64,000 bases of DNA from Hyalella azteca (taxonomy: Eukaryota > Arthropoda > Malacostraca > Amphipoda > Hyalellidae). The stretch covers positions 62,001 to 126,000 of the forward strand of contig NW_025947115.1 of NCBI RefSeq assembly GCF_000764305.2. The letters are read 5' to 3'. Shown here one piece after another: positions 31,697-42,767 of this stretch. A model generated the notes under the pieces. The model made no database searches. It was given only the letters and a program-made list of their open reading frames with translations, and was not told the DNA's origin. Both the position numbers and the translations under genes were made by a program. The first letter of the stretch is position 1. Every line of letters starts with the position of its first letter.

Positions 31697-32545
31697 ATCG
31701 GTACAGAAATGCACGGTCGAATTTATCCAAACCAAAATCTATTATCCCATTACATCCGTGGTTCCCAACTTTTTTAAGCTGGCGCCCCCTTTGGCTCCCT
31801 AGTGAATCTCTAGCGCATCCACCCGACAGACATATATGAACACAAACGCCTCTTTCTTGATATTTAGTATGCTGCAATTTTAAATGAGAAAGGTTAAACA
31901 CAGATGTGTATTTCATAAATAGAATCCATTTAGTAAACCAATATATTTTTTACAGTTATAATTGGTGCAGCACTAGAAATTCAAGACGGCTTGGATAAAT
32001 TTACTGCCGGACTCGTGGCCGGTCTCACGGCCAATCTCCAAATTCAGTGACCAAGGAATACCTCCCAAACTAATGAACGCAGCTAGATAAAACTTGGATC
32101 ACGTATTCACTAGGACCTAACGGTGATGTTTAGCCTGTGAACATTTTTTTTTAAATTCCACCTTTATTCGGGAGTAATATGGTGATGCGGGCTGAATTTC
32201 GCAGTGGTCAAAGAATTTCTTCCAAACTACTGAACAGTTTCGAACGAAATTTTGAATATAAATTCCTAACTACCAAACGCTGATTTTTAGCTCGTGAAAA
32301 TTTATTCGAGTCGGAGTCATGTTCTGCACGTGTTGTGTACAAATCGTCGAACAAATGTACGAACTTGTGACTTCGACTTCGCGGACTGCCGCCCCCCTAC
32401 TGCCCATTTCTTCCTCACCGCCCCTCAAATCTTTCCACCGCCCACAGGCGGGGATATCGCCCACTTTGGGAACCATTGCACATCAACTTTACTTTTTACG
32501 CTACGAGAAAACATTCATCCGCGGTGCGGTTCTAATTTAACATAA
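31697..32545. repeat. Third duplication unit, reduced to the 3' flank of the glycosyltransferase
   Basis: The stretches 31705-31750 and 32478-32540 match the sequence downstream of the stop codons of copies 1 and 2 (about 2100-2200 and 17970-18065). A hAT-like element splits them. The unit then jumps to LINE sequence and no coding exon remains. Confidence 0.7.
31757..32478. mobile_element. hAT-like non-autonomous transposon
   Basis: The left end is GTGGTTCCCAACTTTTTTAA and the right end, read on the other strand, is ATGGTTCCCAAAGTGG. The GGTTCCCAAA terminus followed by T-rich sequence and GGCGCCCCC is characteristic of hAT ends. No transposase frame is recognisable in the 0.72 kb. The flanks diverge and an 8-base duplication is not clear. 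Confidence 0.65.
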
Positions 32546-32559
32546 CATAACATATTGAT

Positions 32560-33195
32560 CTCGGCGCTGAAGTGTAGGCCTGATGTGGCCTGTCGCCGAT
32601 TCTTTTCCTTTTCGTGCCTTGTTTAAAGAAGATCTAAAATCATGTCATTTGACCGGATCTTTTCATGACTAACGATAGTTTGAAGTAGCTACTAGACTTC
32701 CACCGGGTCCGATATTCGGAGCGAGAAGAAATTTTGTCGCGTGGAGAAGTTGCAGCGCAGTTTTTTTAGTTTATAGCTGTGGCCCCTGGTGTTGGTTCTT
32801 GTTTCAAATTCTAGTAATCCTTCGCGGACCTTGTATAAACCATGAGTATACTTGTATACTTCAATGAGGTCCCCACGCAGACGTCGATAATTGAGGCTTG
32901 GAAGCTTCATAATCTTCAATCTTTCTTCATAGGAGTTGTCCTTCAAGCCTGGAATTATCCTTGTTGCACGTCTTTGAACATTCTCTACTAAATTTTTGCC
33001 CTTTTAAATCTCGGTGACCACACAATGTTTCCAAACTCTAGATTCAGGCGCACGACAGCAACAAACAACTTCTTCATCGCTCCTGCATATAGGAACTAGT
33101 GTGAGCGTCTGATTAGTTCGAGAAGTTTGTTGGATGTGTTAGCTTGCATTTCAACATGCTTATAAAATTTCAGCTCCTTGTCGACATAAACTGTT
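32560..33195 (-). pseudogene. 5'-truncated CR1-like LINE (copy b)
   Basis: Nearly identical to 27170-27797, including the abrupt join to block D, so the pair arose by DNA duplication and not by two insertions. At its 3' end it has a TTATG-like repeat on the minus strand (ATGTTATGTTATGTTA, about 32540-32556). Confidence 0.8.
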
Positions 33196-33379
33196 AGTGG
33201 CTGCAGACGTTCACGTGGCTGTAGCTAGGTGTGTATGCGACTGCAAGCGTTCATGTGGCTGCAAGCTTTCAGTTCGCTGCAGGTGTGGCTGCGAATGTTC
33301 ATGTGGCTGGATGTATTCATGTGGCTGCAAGTGTTCAGTTCGCTGCAATTGTTCAGTTCGCTGCAGATATGGCTGCGAA
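33195..33379. repeat. Minisatellite block D, array 3 (short)
   Basis: A shortened version of 27800-28123 that ends where the retrotransposon begins, inside the unit GGCTGCGAATGTT. Confidence 0.8.
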
Positions 33380-33630
33380 TGTTTGTAGCAACATCCCGCC
33401 TGACTTCTTGCATCAGACCAGTTGAGAAACAGTTCAAATTTGTGTTAACTTTGTCATACCCGTTCTGCTCCTAGGCAGTTCAACACCAGCCCTGTACCAG
33501 TAAACAATAAACTTGAATCACAGCTTACTCCAGCCTCTCCCTAGCCTCTGAGTGTCTAGAAAACCTTTATTACCGCATTGTCAGCATCAATCTTTACACT
33601 GGTGACCCCAGATAGAGGATTTAGGTGAGA

Positions 33631-34289
33631 ATGGCTGACGACAGAAGTGCCAGTGCTGTGAAGGAGGAAGAACCTGTGAATGCTGGTCAAGTTATGAAGA
33701 TTCCTCAATTCACAGACGCCTCAGCTAGTGGTTGGTTCTTCATCATCGAGTGCCAGTTCAAGCTCAGAAGTATAACCACTGAAACGACCAAGTTCTTCCA
33801 CGTAATCTCTGCGCTTCCGGCCGACTTGGTATGTAAACTGCCTCCTGAATTATTGCACGAGGGCAAATACAGTACATTGAAAAAAGCTGTCCTGGACTAT
33901 TACGAGAAGACCAAGCCGGAATTTTTTGAAAAACTTACCTGCACAACCCCTATGGCTGGCAGACCATCAGTCTACTTACAAGAACTTAGATCGATTGCAA
34001 ACAAGGTTGGTGTCAGTGACGATCTTGTGAAATTCAAATTTAATCAATCTTTACCATCTGAAATAGCACCGGTAATCGCAGCCCAACGCGAAATGTCACT
34101 ACTTCAACTTGGAACCTTAGCTGACGAATTAATGCCTCTAGTCCGCAGCAACCTAACTAAATCCAGCTCTTCCATTGGCGCCGTTCAAGCAAACAAAAAG
34201 GAACCTTCATCTTCTCAAAACTGGTCCGCTCAAACTACTCAAATTCCCTATGGCTTGCGTCCATTCAGCAAGGATCAACGTCCCAAGGT
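33631..34289 (+). pseudogene. Gag-like segment of the gypsy element
   Basis: The frame starts at the ATG at 33631 and runs open to the adapter at 34290. It has the helical gag character of Ty3/gypsy elements (a region of about 150 residues containing LPPELLHEGKYSTLKKAVLD, then a Ser/Lys-rich tail). No CCHC knuckle is reached before the artefact. Confidence 0.75.
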
Positions 34290-34326
34290 TGTCTCTTATA
34301 CACATCTAGATGTGTATAAGAGACAG
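34290..34326. other. Nextera mate-pair junction adapter (assembly artefact)
   Basis: TGTCTCTTATACACATCT followed by AGATGTGTATAAGAGACAG, the same junction adapter as at 8385 but lacking the first C. The gag side and the Ser/Pro/Lys-rich side may come from different genomic copies. Confidence 0.97.
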
Positions 34327-34418
34327 AGATCACTCTCTCCTCAGAGGAAAGAATCAGAGGGTAAAAAGCCATCAACGTCTCCTCAAAGGAGAGAACCGGA
34401 AGAAAAGAAGCTGTCCAC

Positions 34419-34419
34419 N
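34419..34419. other. Single-N assembly gap
   Basis: Joins the low-complexity gag-like tail to the middle of the reverse transcriptase domain. The protease and the first half of reverse transcriptase are missing at this base. Confidence 0.85.
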
Positions 34420-34429
34420 TCAAAGGTAC

Positions 34430-35321
34430 ATGGATAGTCTATTCATTCATTGTGACTTTGTATTTGTATACCTAGATGACATCCTTGTATTTTCATCCAA
34501 TCCTGAGCAACATTATGCCGATTTAGAACGTGTTTTCAAAATTCTAGCTGATAATAACTTGAAAATATCTTTGTCGAAATGTAAATTTGCTGTTACTCAA
34601 TTAGATTTTCTCGGTTACGCTGTCAATTCAGAAGGTTTGAGACCCACAGAGAATAAATGTAATGAAATAGAGAAATTTCCCATGCCGAATGATTCAAAAT
34701 CACTTAGACGATTTCTAGGCATGGTTGGTTTTTACAGACGTCTCATACCTAACTTTGCCAATTTGGTCAACCCTTTAACTGAATTAATGAAGCTAAACCC
34801 GAATTCCAAATCATTGTCTCTTTCTAATGACGAACAGTCTGCTTTTGTTGATGTTAAGAAGGCACTTGCGAATGTTAAACCTCTTGCTTATTCTTGTTCT
34901 TCAGTGACCCATTATCAACTTGTCACAGACAGCTCTAGTTACGCTGTGGGAGCCGCACTGCACCAAATGCTTAACTCAGAGCCCGTACCAATTGGCTTCT
35001 TTTCAAAGAAATTGTCAGAGGCACAACGCAAGTTTTCAACTTTCGACCGTGAGTTGCTTGCGTGTTACCTTGCTGTCATTCATTTCAAACCGCAAATTGA
35101 AGGAAAGTACGTACGTAACTATTTTTACCAATCACAAACCTTTGTCTCCTGCATTTCATAAACAAACCCCTCTAAAGACTGATAAACAGCAACGTTACAT
35201 GTCATTGATAACAGAATTCATTGCAGATATTAAATATGTAAAAGGAAGTCAAAATGTTGTGGCCGATTGTCTCTCTAGACCTGTTAATTCTGTAACCCTT
35301 GATCCATGTGATTTAAATTAA
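34430..35321 (+). pseudogene. Reverse transcriptase and RNase H remnant of the gypsy element
   Basis: Starts inside the palm with the YLDD active-site motif, continues through the thumb (FLGMVGFYRRLIPNFA) and into RNase H (TDSSSYAVGAALHQ). A frameshift near 35120-35150 separates the last part (GSQNVVADCLSRP). The N-terminal palm is missing. Confidence 0.88.
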
Positions 35322-35324
35322 AAT

Positions 35325-35617
35325 AAAGATAAGCTCAAACCGTTTACAATTGCTGATCAGACCGTAGTTTGGTGCGACGTTTCCTTGCCCGTACCGCGCC
35401 CCTTTGTGCCTAAGCAATCCCGATTTTTTAATTATTTCATAACCTCTTGCACCCCAGTGTTGAATCTACCATCAAAATAATCAAATCTAGATTTTATTGG
35501 CCCGATATTGATAGGAATCTCAGAGCGTGGGTGCGTGAATGTCAATCTTGTCAGCAGAGCAAAATTCATAGGCATACGAAATCTAGTGTACAAACCTTTG
35601 GTCAACCTTCAGATAGA
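35325..35617 (+). pseudogene. Integrase zinc-finger remnant
   Basis: Out of frame with the preceding part. YWPDIDRNLRAWVRECQSCQ followed by QSKIHRH gives the CC half of an HHCC zinc-binding integrase N-terminus. The integrase core is absent and the LTR follows at once. Confidence 0.7.
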
Positions 35618-35714
35618 TAAACAATAAACTTGAATCACAGCTTACTCCAGCGTCTCCCTAGCCTCTGAGTGTCTAGAAAACCTTTATTACCGCATTGTCA
35701 GATCAATCTTTACA

Positions 35715-36402
35715 GAGTTATCACCTCAAAGAAAATTTGAACAACTTTCTGCGAAAAGTTTCAAATTATGTAATTAGTGACTATAGTCATCCTCACTATA
35801 GGGAGTACATTTGATGTCCGAGTGCATTTCAGTATACCTTTCACAAAAGGGAATAACATCAGGAATATTTCGGGGAAGCTTATTTGCAACTTTTGGTAAC
35901 ATTTTCTGTATGCATGCAGCTGACCATATAGAATAAAATAAATTTTCCCGTCAAAATATTCTCCAGCATCTAAAAATGAAGGCTAGCGGAACCCGTGCCA
36001 AATCTAATCGAAAAACTAAATAATTAACGTACATTGCAGCTTTAAAATACCAGAAAGATAAAAAATTATACAATTTCGAAGTTTTTCTCGTGAATAAGCC
36101 AACATATTAATAGATCATATGAGCAGTTAATTAAAACCACACACAATTTTAACTCTAATTAAATTTTTCTCCTGTTTATGAAACTTGTATTAAATTGAAT
36201 GCTTCTCTGCCGGGATCCTTTTAGTTCATTGAACAACTGAGGCTGTAAATGGCTACAATAGTGCGGAAGGATCCAATGTGGCCAAATTAGTGAGCTAGAA
36301 AACAATTTTCTTTGTCCGGACGATATTTCTGCAGGTAGTACGAGATAAAATAGTAGTGTAACGATAAAAATATCCAGCGATATGAATAAATTTTCTCTAA
36401 TA
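35715..36402. other. AT-rich spacer without a recognisable gene
   Basis: No open frame with coding character, no repeat array and no splice-bounded exon seen. Confidence 0.5.
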
Positions 36403-37151
36403 CAGGGTGCGCCACAGAAACTTACTTATTTGAAAAAATTCCTGTGCGGTTAGTTAGTTGGGTAGAGGGGCGAGAGGGGGTGCATCTGAAGGGAAAAGTT
36501 CCCAAGTTTATTTCTCAAAGTTTCTCAAATAAATTTGCTGTAGTGCAAGAATTAACTGAACGCGATTTTGTTGCCCCTCAAAATGCATGTAAAATGCTGG
36601 TTGACAACCTGCCTGAAGACGCGGTAGTTTTTTTCAGTGGCGAGGCTCACTTCCACATTTCCGGCTGTGTCAACAGGCTAAACATGCGTTATTGGTGTGG
36701 TGTAAATCCACGTGAGTTATTGGTGTGGTGTAAATCCACGTGAGTTTCATCAGAAGCCACTTAACTGTGAGCGAGTTACTGTCTGGTGTGCGACGTCGGT
36801 AATGGGAATAATTGGTCCTTATTTTTTTAAGAAAACGAACGCGCAGTTACCGCTAATGGAGCTCGTTACAGGAACATGATCGAGGAACTTTTTCTTCCAA
36901 GACTCGAAGAAATGAACTTTAGGAACGTGTGGTTTCAGCAAGATGGAGTTAGAGTGGAAACCATTATAAAAAAAGCGACTTCATTAGTTTATGCACAATG
37001 GAGGCCGTCATTCATGAGATTTAATTTTCAAAACTGTATGAAAACAAATTTGGGATACTGTTTTCTCGAATAAAAAAAATTTAAAACAATAACTGGAGTA
37101 CTTTTGTTTTTATTGACCTTTCAAATAAGTAAGTTTCTGTGGCGCACCCTA
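36403..37151 (+). mobile_element. Internally deleted mariner-like element
   Basis: Terminal repeats of about 33 bases (CAGGGTGCGCCACAGAAACT at the left, its inverse AGTTTCTGTGGCGCACCCT at the right) enclose 0.75 kb. Inside is a transposase remnant: VVFFSGEAHFHISGCVNRLN, then YFFKKTN, then VWFQQDG. The first catalytic Asp of the usual DE-AHF motif is replaced by Gly (SGEAHF), and the third catalytic region is missing. A 20-base direct duplication (GAGTTATTGGTGTGGTGTAA region) lies at 36695-36742. Confidence 0.85.
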
Positions 37152-40100
37152 CCATTCAGCGCTATTTTAGAGATCCAAGCAAAAAATAATTTGGTTCTTG
37201 TAGCTTACATTATTCTACTGTTGTTTTAGTTAATAAATTTAAATTGAATGGTTTTCCCTATCAGCATTTCAAAGCTCGTAATTGTGTTGCGGTCAGGAAT
37301 TTCAATAATTAATATTAATTAATTTAATTAATTAATATAATTCTACGGTGGTTCTTCCCAGACGTCTAAATCGTTGTGCTCCGAGTGAAACAAGAATAAG
37401 AAAAATTAGCTGAAAAAATCGCGTGTAATCACAAAACTTCTAAGAGATGCAGGCTGGGAGGTAAAAGCAGTAGTAACTTTTTATTAAGACGCCAAAAATT
37501 ATGATCGTGCAAACCCGTTATATTATAATTTATTGAATATGCTTACACACAAAATGAAAATTCTATCAGTTGTTGAGAAAATTTTCTGGTTAATGCTTGT
37601 GATGAAACTATGTAACATTTATTCATATAAAAATCTATGTTGCGTTCAGCTGCTCATTTCGGCTGACATTTTTGTTGCGGGATTCTTTGATTCTACAAAA
37701 TTTCACAATTATTCATCTTCAATACATTAATGAGGCAACAAATAGAGTACGTTTGATCTTACATATGAATCCTCAGCATGGAGCTCCAGTACAAATTTGT
37801 TCCAATATTTTAAACGTCCACCAAATTTGCTGCACACGATAAACATGTGGTTGCAAGTTCTATTCCATTTTGTTTCAAGTCCGTACTTAAACAAGCACTT
37901 ATTCCTAGAATATCAAGGAAATGTGATGGTAAATAAGTCAGTCCACTTCAGGGAACGACTTGGAAGTAAAACATTCCAAGTATTTATTTTCATTTTATTA
38001 AATGACTTGATTTCAGTAAACAGAGAACTGCATTAGGCCTCCGTTTCTTAGACGGGACAAAGATGCTCTAAAAAACAAAGTAAACATCACTTGTTTGCGA
38101 GAGAAGTGCAAACAGTAACTATTTTACCTCGGATCACTTCACCTTTTTCTGGCTTTTCAAAAGTTGGAATTATGTTCATGCGTGTATGAAGTTTATATAT
38201 TTACTTTATTGGAAGAACGAAGCGAAAAAAATACGAGTTATAATTAAATTAACGTGCGTCCAATCATGATAATTGTTGTAGTTTTATTTATAGTTTTTAA
38301 TATTTATAAGCTGAAAAATACGAGACGCCTAATCGCAAACTTAATTTTCCAATTGTTGAAACTAGCGAGAAATATACAATATTATTAATTGATGACCAAA
38401 TACAGCCAAAAAATAACTTTCCCAAATATATTTATATACGTTTTTACATGAAATAATGAAATATCGATGTTGGACTCAATTCTTCCAGCTTCTTGAGAGG
38501 AGAATAAAACGTTTCAGTCGGTCTTTGAAGCATTCTCGACTTGACTCTAAAGAAAAACAGGGTTCGTCTATCCGCTCAATTTTTTTCTTTCAAGATTCAT
38601 GCACAAATTTAAAAGAAATTGTCTAGAAAGTCTGCAATAGTTATAAGCCAGGGACAAAATAGGATGAGTTTCAGTGACTAATTTCAAAAACAATGACTAA
38701 TATGACTGCGTATTAGGAGGTTCGCTCGTTATTATTCATTTGTATTTAGGAGACCTTACTTGTCGGTAATATATAATTACATACACGAACTCATTGATGA
38801 ACTTATTCCTCATCAGTGACAGCTAGTAAACAATTTGTATTTCCAGACTGTTCTCTTCAGTATTATAGTTAAGCATGCATAATGTAAAGTTTTTATAACG
38901 CACAAACTGCACATGAAAATTAAAATATGATGTACAAGAAAATTGGCTTGCAGTTCTAAGCTCAGATTACAATATCGCGAGCATATAATAAGAAGCTTCT
39001 AATTTTTCCCGATGTAAGAATCAAAGTTAACAAACTTTTTACTTAATTTGAATACAAGTATTTGATCATGTCGACTTGGTATGCACAAAAGCGCTGATCC
39101 ACCAGATACGCAAACAGAATCTTTCCCTTTGGTCTCGAATCCGCCCAAAATATTGAAAAATCAAAACCGCCGAAGCTGCTTGGCGCTTTCTCGACCCAGC
39201 CCGCGTGTCAGATGCTGCGGTGCGCATGAATAATGCACGCATCTGCCCAAAAACGTTGGCATTTTGAATGAAGGCAAAATAGGAAACGTTGAAGGCATAT
39301 TCTCGCCTCTATGTTATGCATGCGAAGATTTACGAGTGCCTGCCGGTCTGATACTTCAACTCCGACTGTCCAACGCGATTTCGGAAGGTAAAGAAATGCG
39401 CCGATTCTGCTGCATGAAATTTTCGCAATCGTGACAGGTTTAGTTCGTCTTCTGAGAGTCAGATATTTTTTACTCGATTTTATACAATACAATTTTGAAA
39501 AGAACATAAGAGTATGCAATTGTTTATCTTTTGTCCAGTAAAACACGCTATATAACGCAAGAAATGAGTTTTTTAAATTAAAATTTCGTAAAAATCAAGT
39601 ATTTTCAAATTCTGTATTATACGTTAATAGCTCTAAAAATTAAGATCAGACGAATCATTGAGACGAAGACACATTGCATAAATCAAGATGATGAGTTTTA
39701 TAATTTTTCATTGTCTGTATTCTAAATTTGTTCCGTTTACTTCGAGCAAAAAATTTTGTAGTGTCACAAAATATTTAACGATTGTTTTTCCCGAGAAATA
39801 TTACGGGCAGGTAAAAAAATATGGCCTAACTTGCCACCCCGACAAACACTCTAGCGGCAATTTAACAGCTTCCCTACTGCAATAAACTAATCTAAAGCCT
39901 GAAATTAAGTAATTCATCACTGCCAATGGAATTTAGTGTTAACCGTACGTCCAAAACACTGGAAAAATTTCCATGCGTTGATATACATTGAGATCGAATT
40001 GATGTTTTCCAAGCTGGACCACAGAAGCCATTATTTCCTTCGCCCGTGTTTTTTATTATCGCGGAATATTGGACGACAAAAATTTTGGGCGCCGTTTGAT

Positions 40101-40727
40101 GAATAATCCTAATAAAATTTAGACTAAATTTGCTGGCAATTTCGACGAAATCGAACTAGAACAAGTCTGATTCAGGCTGTGATCAGAAAAGTTATAATAA
40201 CATTTGATGATGTAGAAAATTTTATGAGATAATGAACTGAATTATAATTTGATCCAAACGTAAAATTTGTCAAAACTTTTTATGAAAGGCACCATAGAAT
40301 TCAGAAATTTTCTCACTTTCTCATAAGCTATTTAAACCTTTCGAATAAAAGACGCTTAAGTCAGCTTCTCCAATAATGAATATAATCTCAAATAATAATT
40401 TAAACATGTTCAAATAATCAAACAGACTCGAATCTCACTTCAGTCGTTCCAGAAATTCCACTCAAATGCCAATTTTGGGTGAGGAAAATTCTTTGCTGAA
40501 TTACATTTCATATTGAATAAATGTGCTCTATATATGCAAACTATGAACAGAAGATCAAAAATATTTATTGTTGATCAATGCCGTCATATTATTGTGATCT
40601 CTTACTTTCTATTAAATTTGGAATGAAAATTAAATTCCACACCTGGCAAATGAAAACACATTTCGAAGGACAAAAATGGTGAAGAATAATTTAACCAGCT
40701 TCTCACTATCAGTTGGAATCCGGAATA
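37152..40727. other. AT-rich region without a recognisable gene
   Basis: Short open frames only. The longest is 112 codons on the minus strand at 39208-39546, in a slightly GC-richer patch. It has no motif I know, and I do not treat it as a gene. ATTAATTAATTAATTAA-type low complexity lies at about 37305-37340. Confidence 0.45.
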
Positions 40728-40735
40728 AACTTTAC

Positions 40736-40972
40736 GGATCTTGTTAAGAATAAGCACCCCAGTATGAACTTGTTTGTCAACCTAACCTACTCACGTTAGG
40801 TTTACAAACAAGGTATTAATCAACCTAACTTAATTATTTTGTTGTCAATCTAACCAAACCTAATTTTTTCCACTATTCATTCAATTAACCTAGTGAATAC
40901 GCATCTCAGTAATGTTGTTGTTAAGAATACGCACCTCAGTACCGTCTGTAGTGCTTATTCTTAACAAGATCC
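40736..40972. mobile_element. 237-base MITE, hAT-like
   Basis: Perfect 21-base terminal inverted repeats begin GGATCTTGTTAAGAATAAGC. They are flanked by AACTTTAC (40728-40735) and AACTTTAT (40973-40980), an 8-base target duplication with one mismatch, as hAT transposases make. A second direct copy of TTGTTAAGAATACGCACC lies near the right end (40918-40935). Confidence 0.88.
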
Positions 40973-42759
40973 AACTTTATACCAACCATGGAACGTTATA
41001 AAATAGCAAATGTGCTTCATAAACATGGCTTCCCATCGTTCTGGGCGCAGCAAAATATTCGCCGCTGTCATTTCATCTATTTTTTCCCGCATTTCCGAAA
41101 CATATCATATCCTGAAAATAGGTCATCATATCTACCTATTACTTCCAGAATAATATAGAAGAGTGATATGAAGCTAACTTGAATAGTTGCTTCAAAAAAA
41201 ATTCAAAATTCTTGTCTCATAGTCGATGCTGGCTTGATCTTCGAAAAAAGAATCGAATACCTGCTCAAATATTTTATAAGGCAGCAATTGGAAAAGAATT
41301 AGTAATATTTACCGACTATCGTAGTTTACCAACAATTCTACTACTTGTAACAACCGGCGCTTAGAATTGATTGATACTAGCTGAATTTTTCACCAGAAAT
41401 AGGAACTTTCAAAGCATTAATTGCATTGATTTTACGTCAATTTTACGCATTCCACGATCGCATCATTATTATTTCGGGAGAAAAATACCATGAATGAGAA
41501 TAAAATAACGATGCAGTAGTAATGACACAGATGCCCGGGTAACAATCTATACTTTTAAGACCTGAAATGTTATGGTGACAATGGTCCTCATTGCATATTG
41601 TATTTTTATGAAGAAGGCAAATGAAAAATCCCTATAAGTTTTTATTTGAGACTTGGGCTTTATAATCTAGGAAGGTGGAGTTTTTATTATTAAAATTTTC
41701 AAAGCATTTGGGAGAACGTCGTCGAGTTTAAGAAGTGTAAACGCTTATAATGCAGACAGAAAATACCTAACACCTGCTGTAAATGAAAATAATTGGAGCT
41801 TGCCGTAAAATTTAATGCAAAAAATTTAAAAAGTAAAGACAAAATGACGATAAATTTTTGACTAATATTAAATCGTGGAAAAAAATTAGCCATTTAAAGG
41901 TTGTCATTGTGTCCCCTACTATATGATCAAAACTCCGCTTCGTTAAATTCACCATGGTTATTAATTGAATGTTCAAGTACGTCATAAGCCCACAGAAACT
42001 GAAAACTGAGAAGCTTAAATCTTTTTAATCAAACTCATTGTTCTTGGTATAGCTAGTTTGATTGAAATAATTAACTGGAAGATTCACGATTATGGCATAA
42101 CCATCAAGCAATTTCCGTTCACTTATCAATAGAACATATGAAGAAATTTAGGACCACTTGAATCGAACAAATGACATCAAATTAATGCTGAAAAGGTCTA
42201 ACTGAGTATACTGCATAAAAATCATGGGTCAAAGGCAGAAATGAATAATGACGCATAAAACATACGCATGCCGATTCTCAACCATCCTCTCACCATGCTG
42301 ATCAGGACCAGAATATTTCACAACTAGTTGGAGGTGTGGGCTTCAAACCACTAACTCAATGCTCCAAACTTGCTTATCTTGAAAGTTAAAACTTAAAAAT
42401 CCAAGCTATGATTTTAGTTCCCATTAACACAGTTAATGTGATCTCGTAAATCCATCAGCCGCATCCCATTTAAAATTAGAATCCAACTTTCCAATCGCAA
42501 ACATTAAATTCGTAGTCGACAGTTCGTACTAAAAAAGTCGAAAAGACAATTATAAATGTCTAATTGATTTAGCACATGCCAAAGGATACATGGTTACCAT
42601 GTTGCTTCATTTGAGAGTCCGTGAATCTTATAATATTTAAAGAAAGGGAACAAATTGGCGTCAATCAAAACAGAACGTCTGTGTAAATCACAATATTGAC
42701 CGCAAGGCAGGTTCCAGCCTGACGCGGCTCCTTATTTGTTACACAATGTGACGTGCGAA

Positions 42760-42767
42760 TGACGTCA
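42760..42767. promoter_or_regulatory. CRE-type palindrome TGACGTCA
   Basis: A perfect cAMP-response-element palindrome with a TGACGTG half-site 12 bases before it, in a small GC-richer patch (42700-42790). No gene start is recognisable beside it, so function is unproven. Confidence 0.25.

Larger units (their letters stand above)
33380..35714 (+). mobile_element. Ty3/gypsy-type LTR retrotransposon, broken and partly chimeric
   Basis: The 5' LTR is about 33380-33598 (TGTTTGTAGC...TTTACA). The 3' part of the same LTR recurs at 35618-35714. After the first LTR, TGGTGACCCCAG (from 33600) is in primer-binding-site position. Gag-, reverse transcriptase-, RNase H- and integrase-like segments follow in order, but an adapter (34290-34326) and an N (34419) interrupt the internal part and most of pol is missing. 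The 3' LTR lacks its first half. It inserted into block D. Confidence 0.85.

Noticed and set aside
31697..32545. A third glycosyltransferase gene
   Set aside because: Only sequence downstream of the stop codon is present; no exon follows.
32294..32545. Plus-strand open frames near 32.3 kb
   Set aside because: They lie across the right end of the hAT-like element and have no similarity I can recognise.
39208..39546. 112-codon minus-strand open frame
   Set aside because: No recognisable domain, no paralogue in the window and no convincing start or splice context. It may be chance in a GC-richer patch.
40780..40870. AACCTAACCT stretches as telomere repeats
   Set aside because: Only two adjacent units, inside a MITE; similar short runs at 13710 and 53892 are equally weak.
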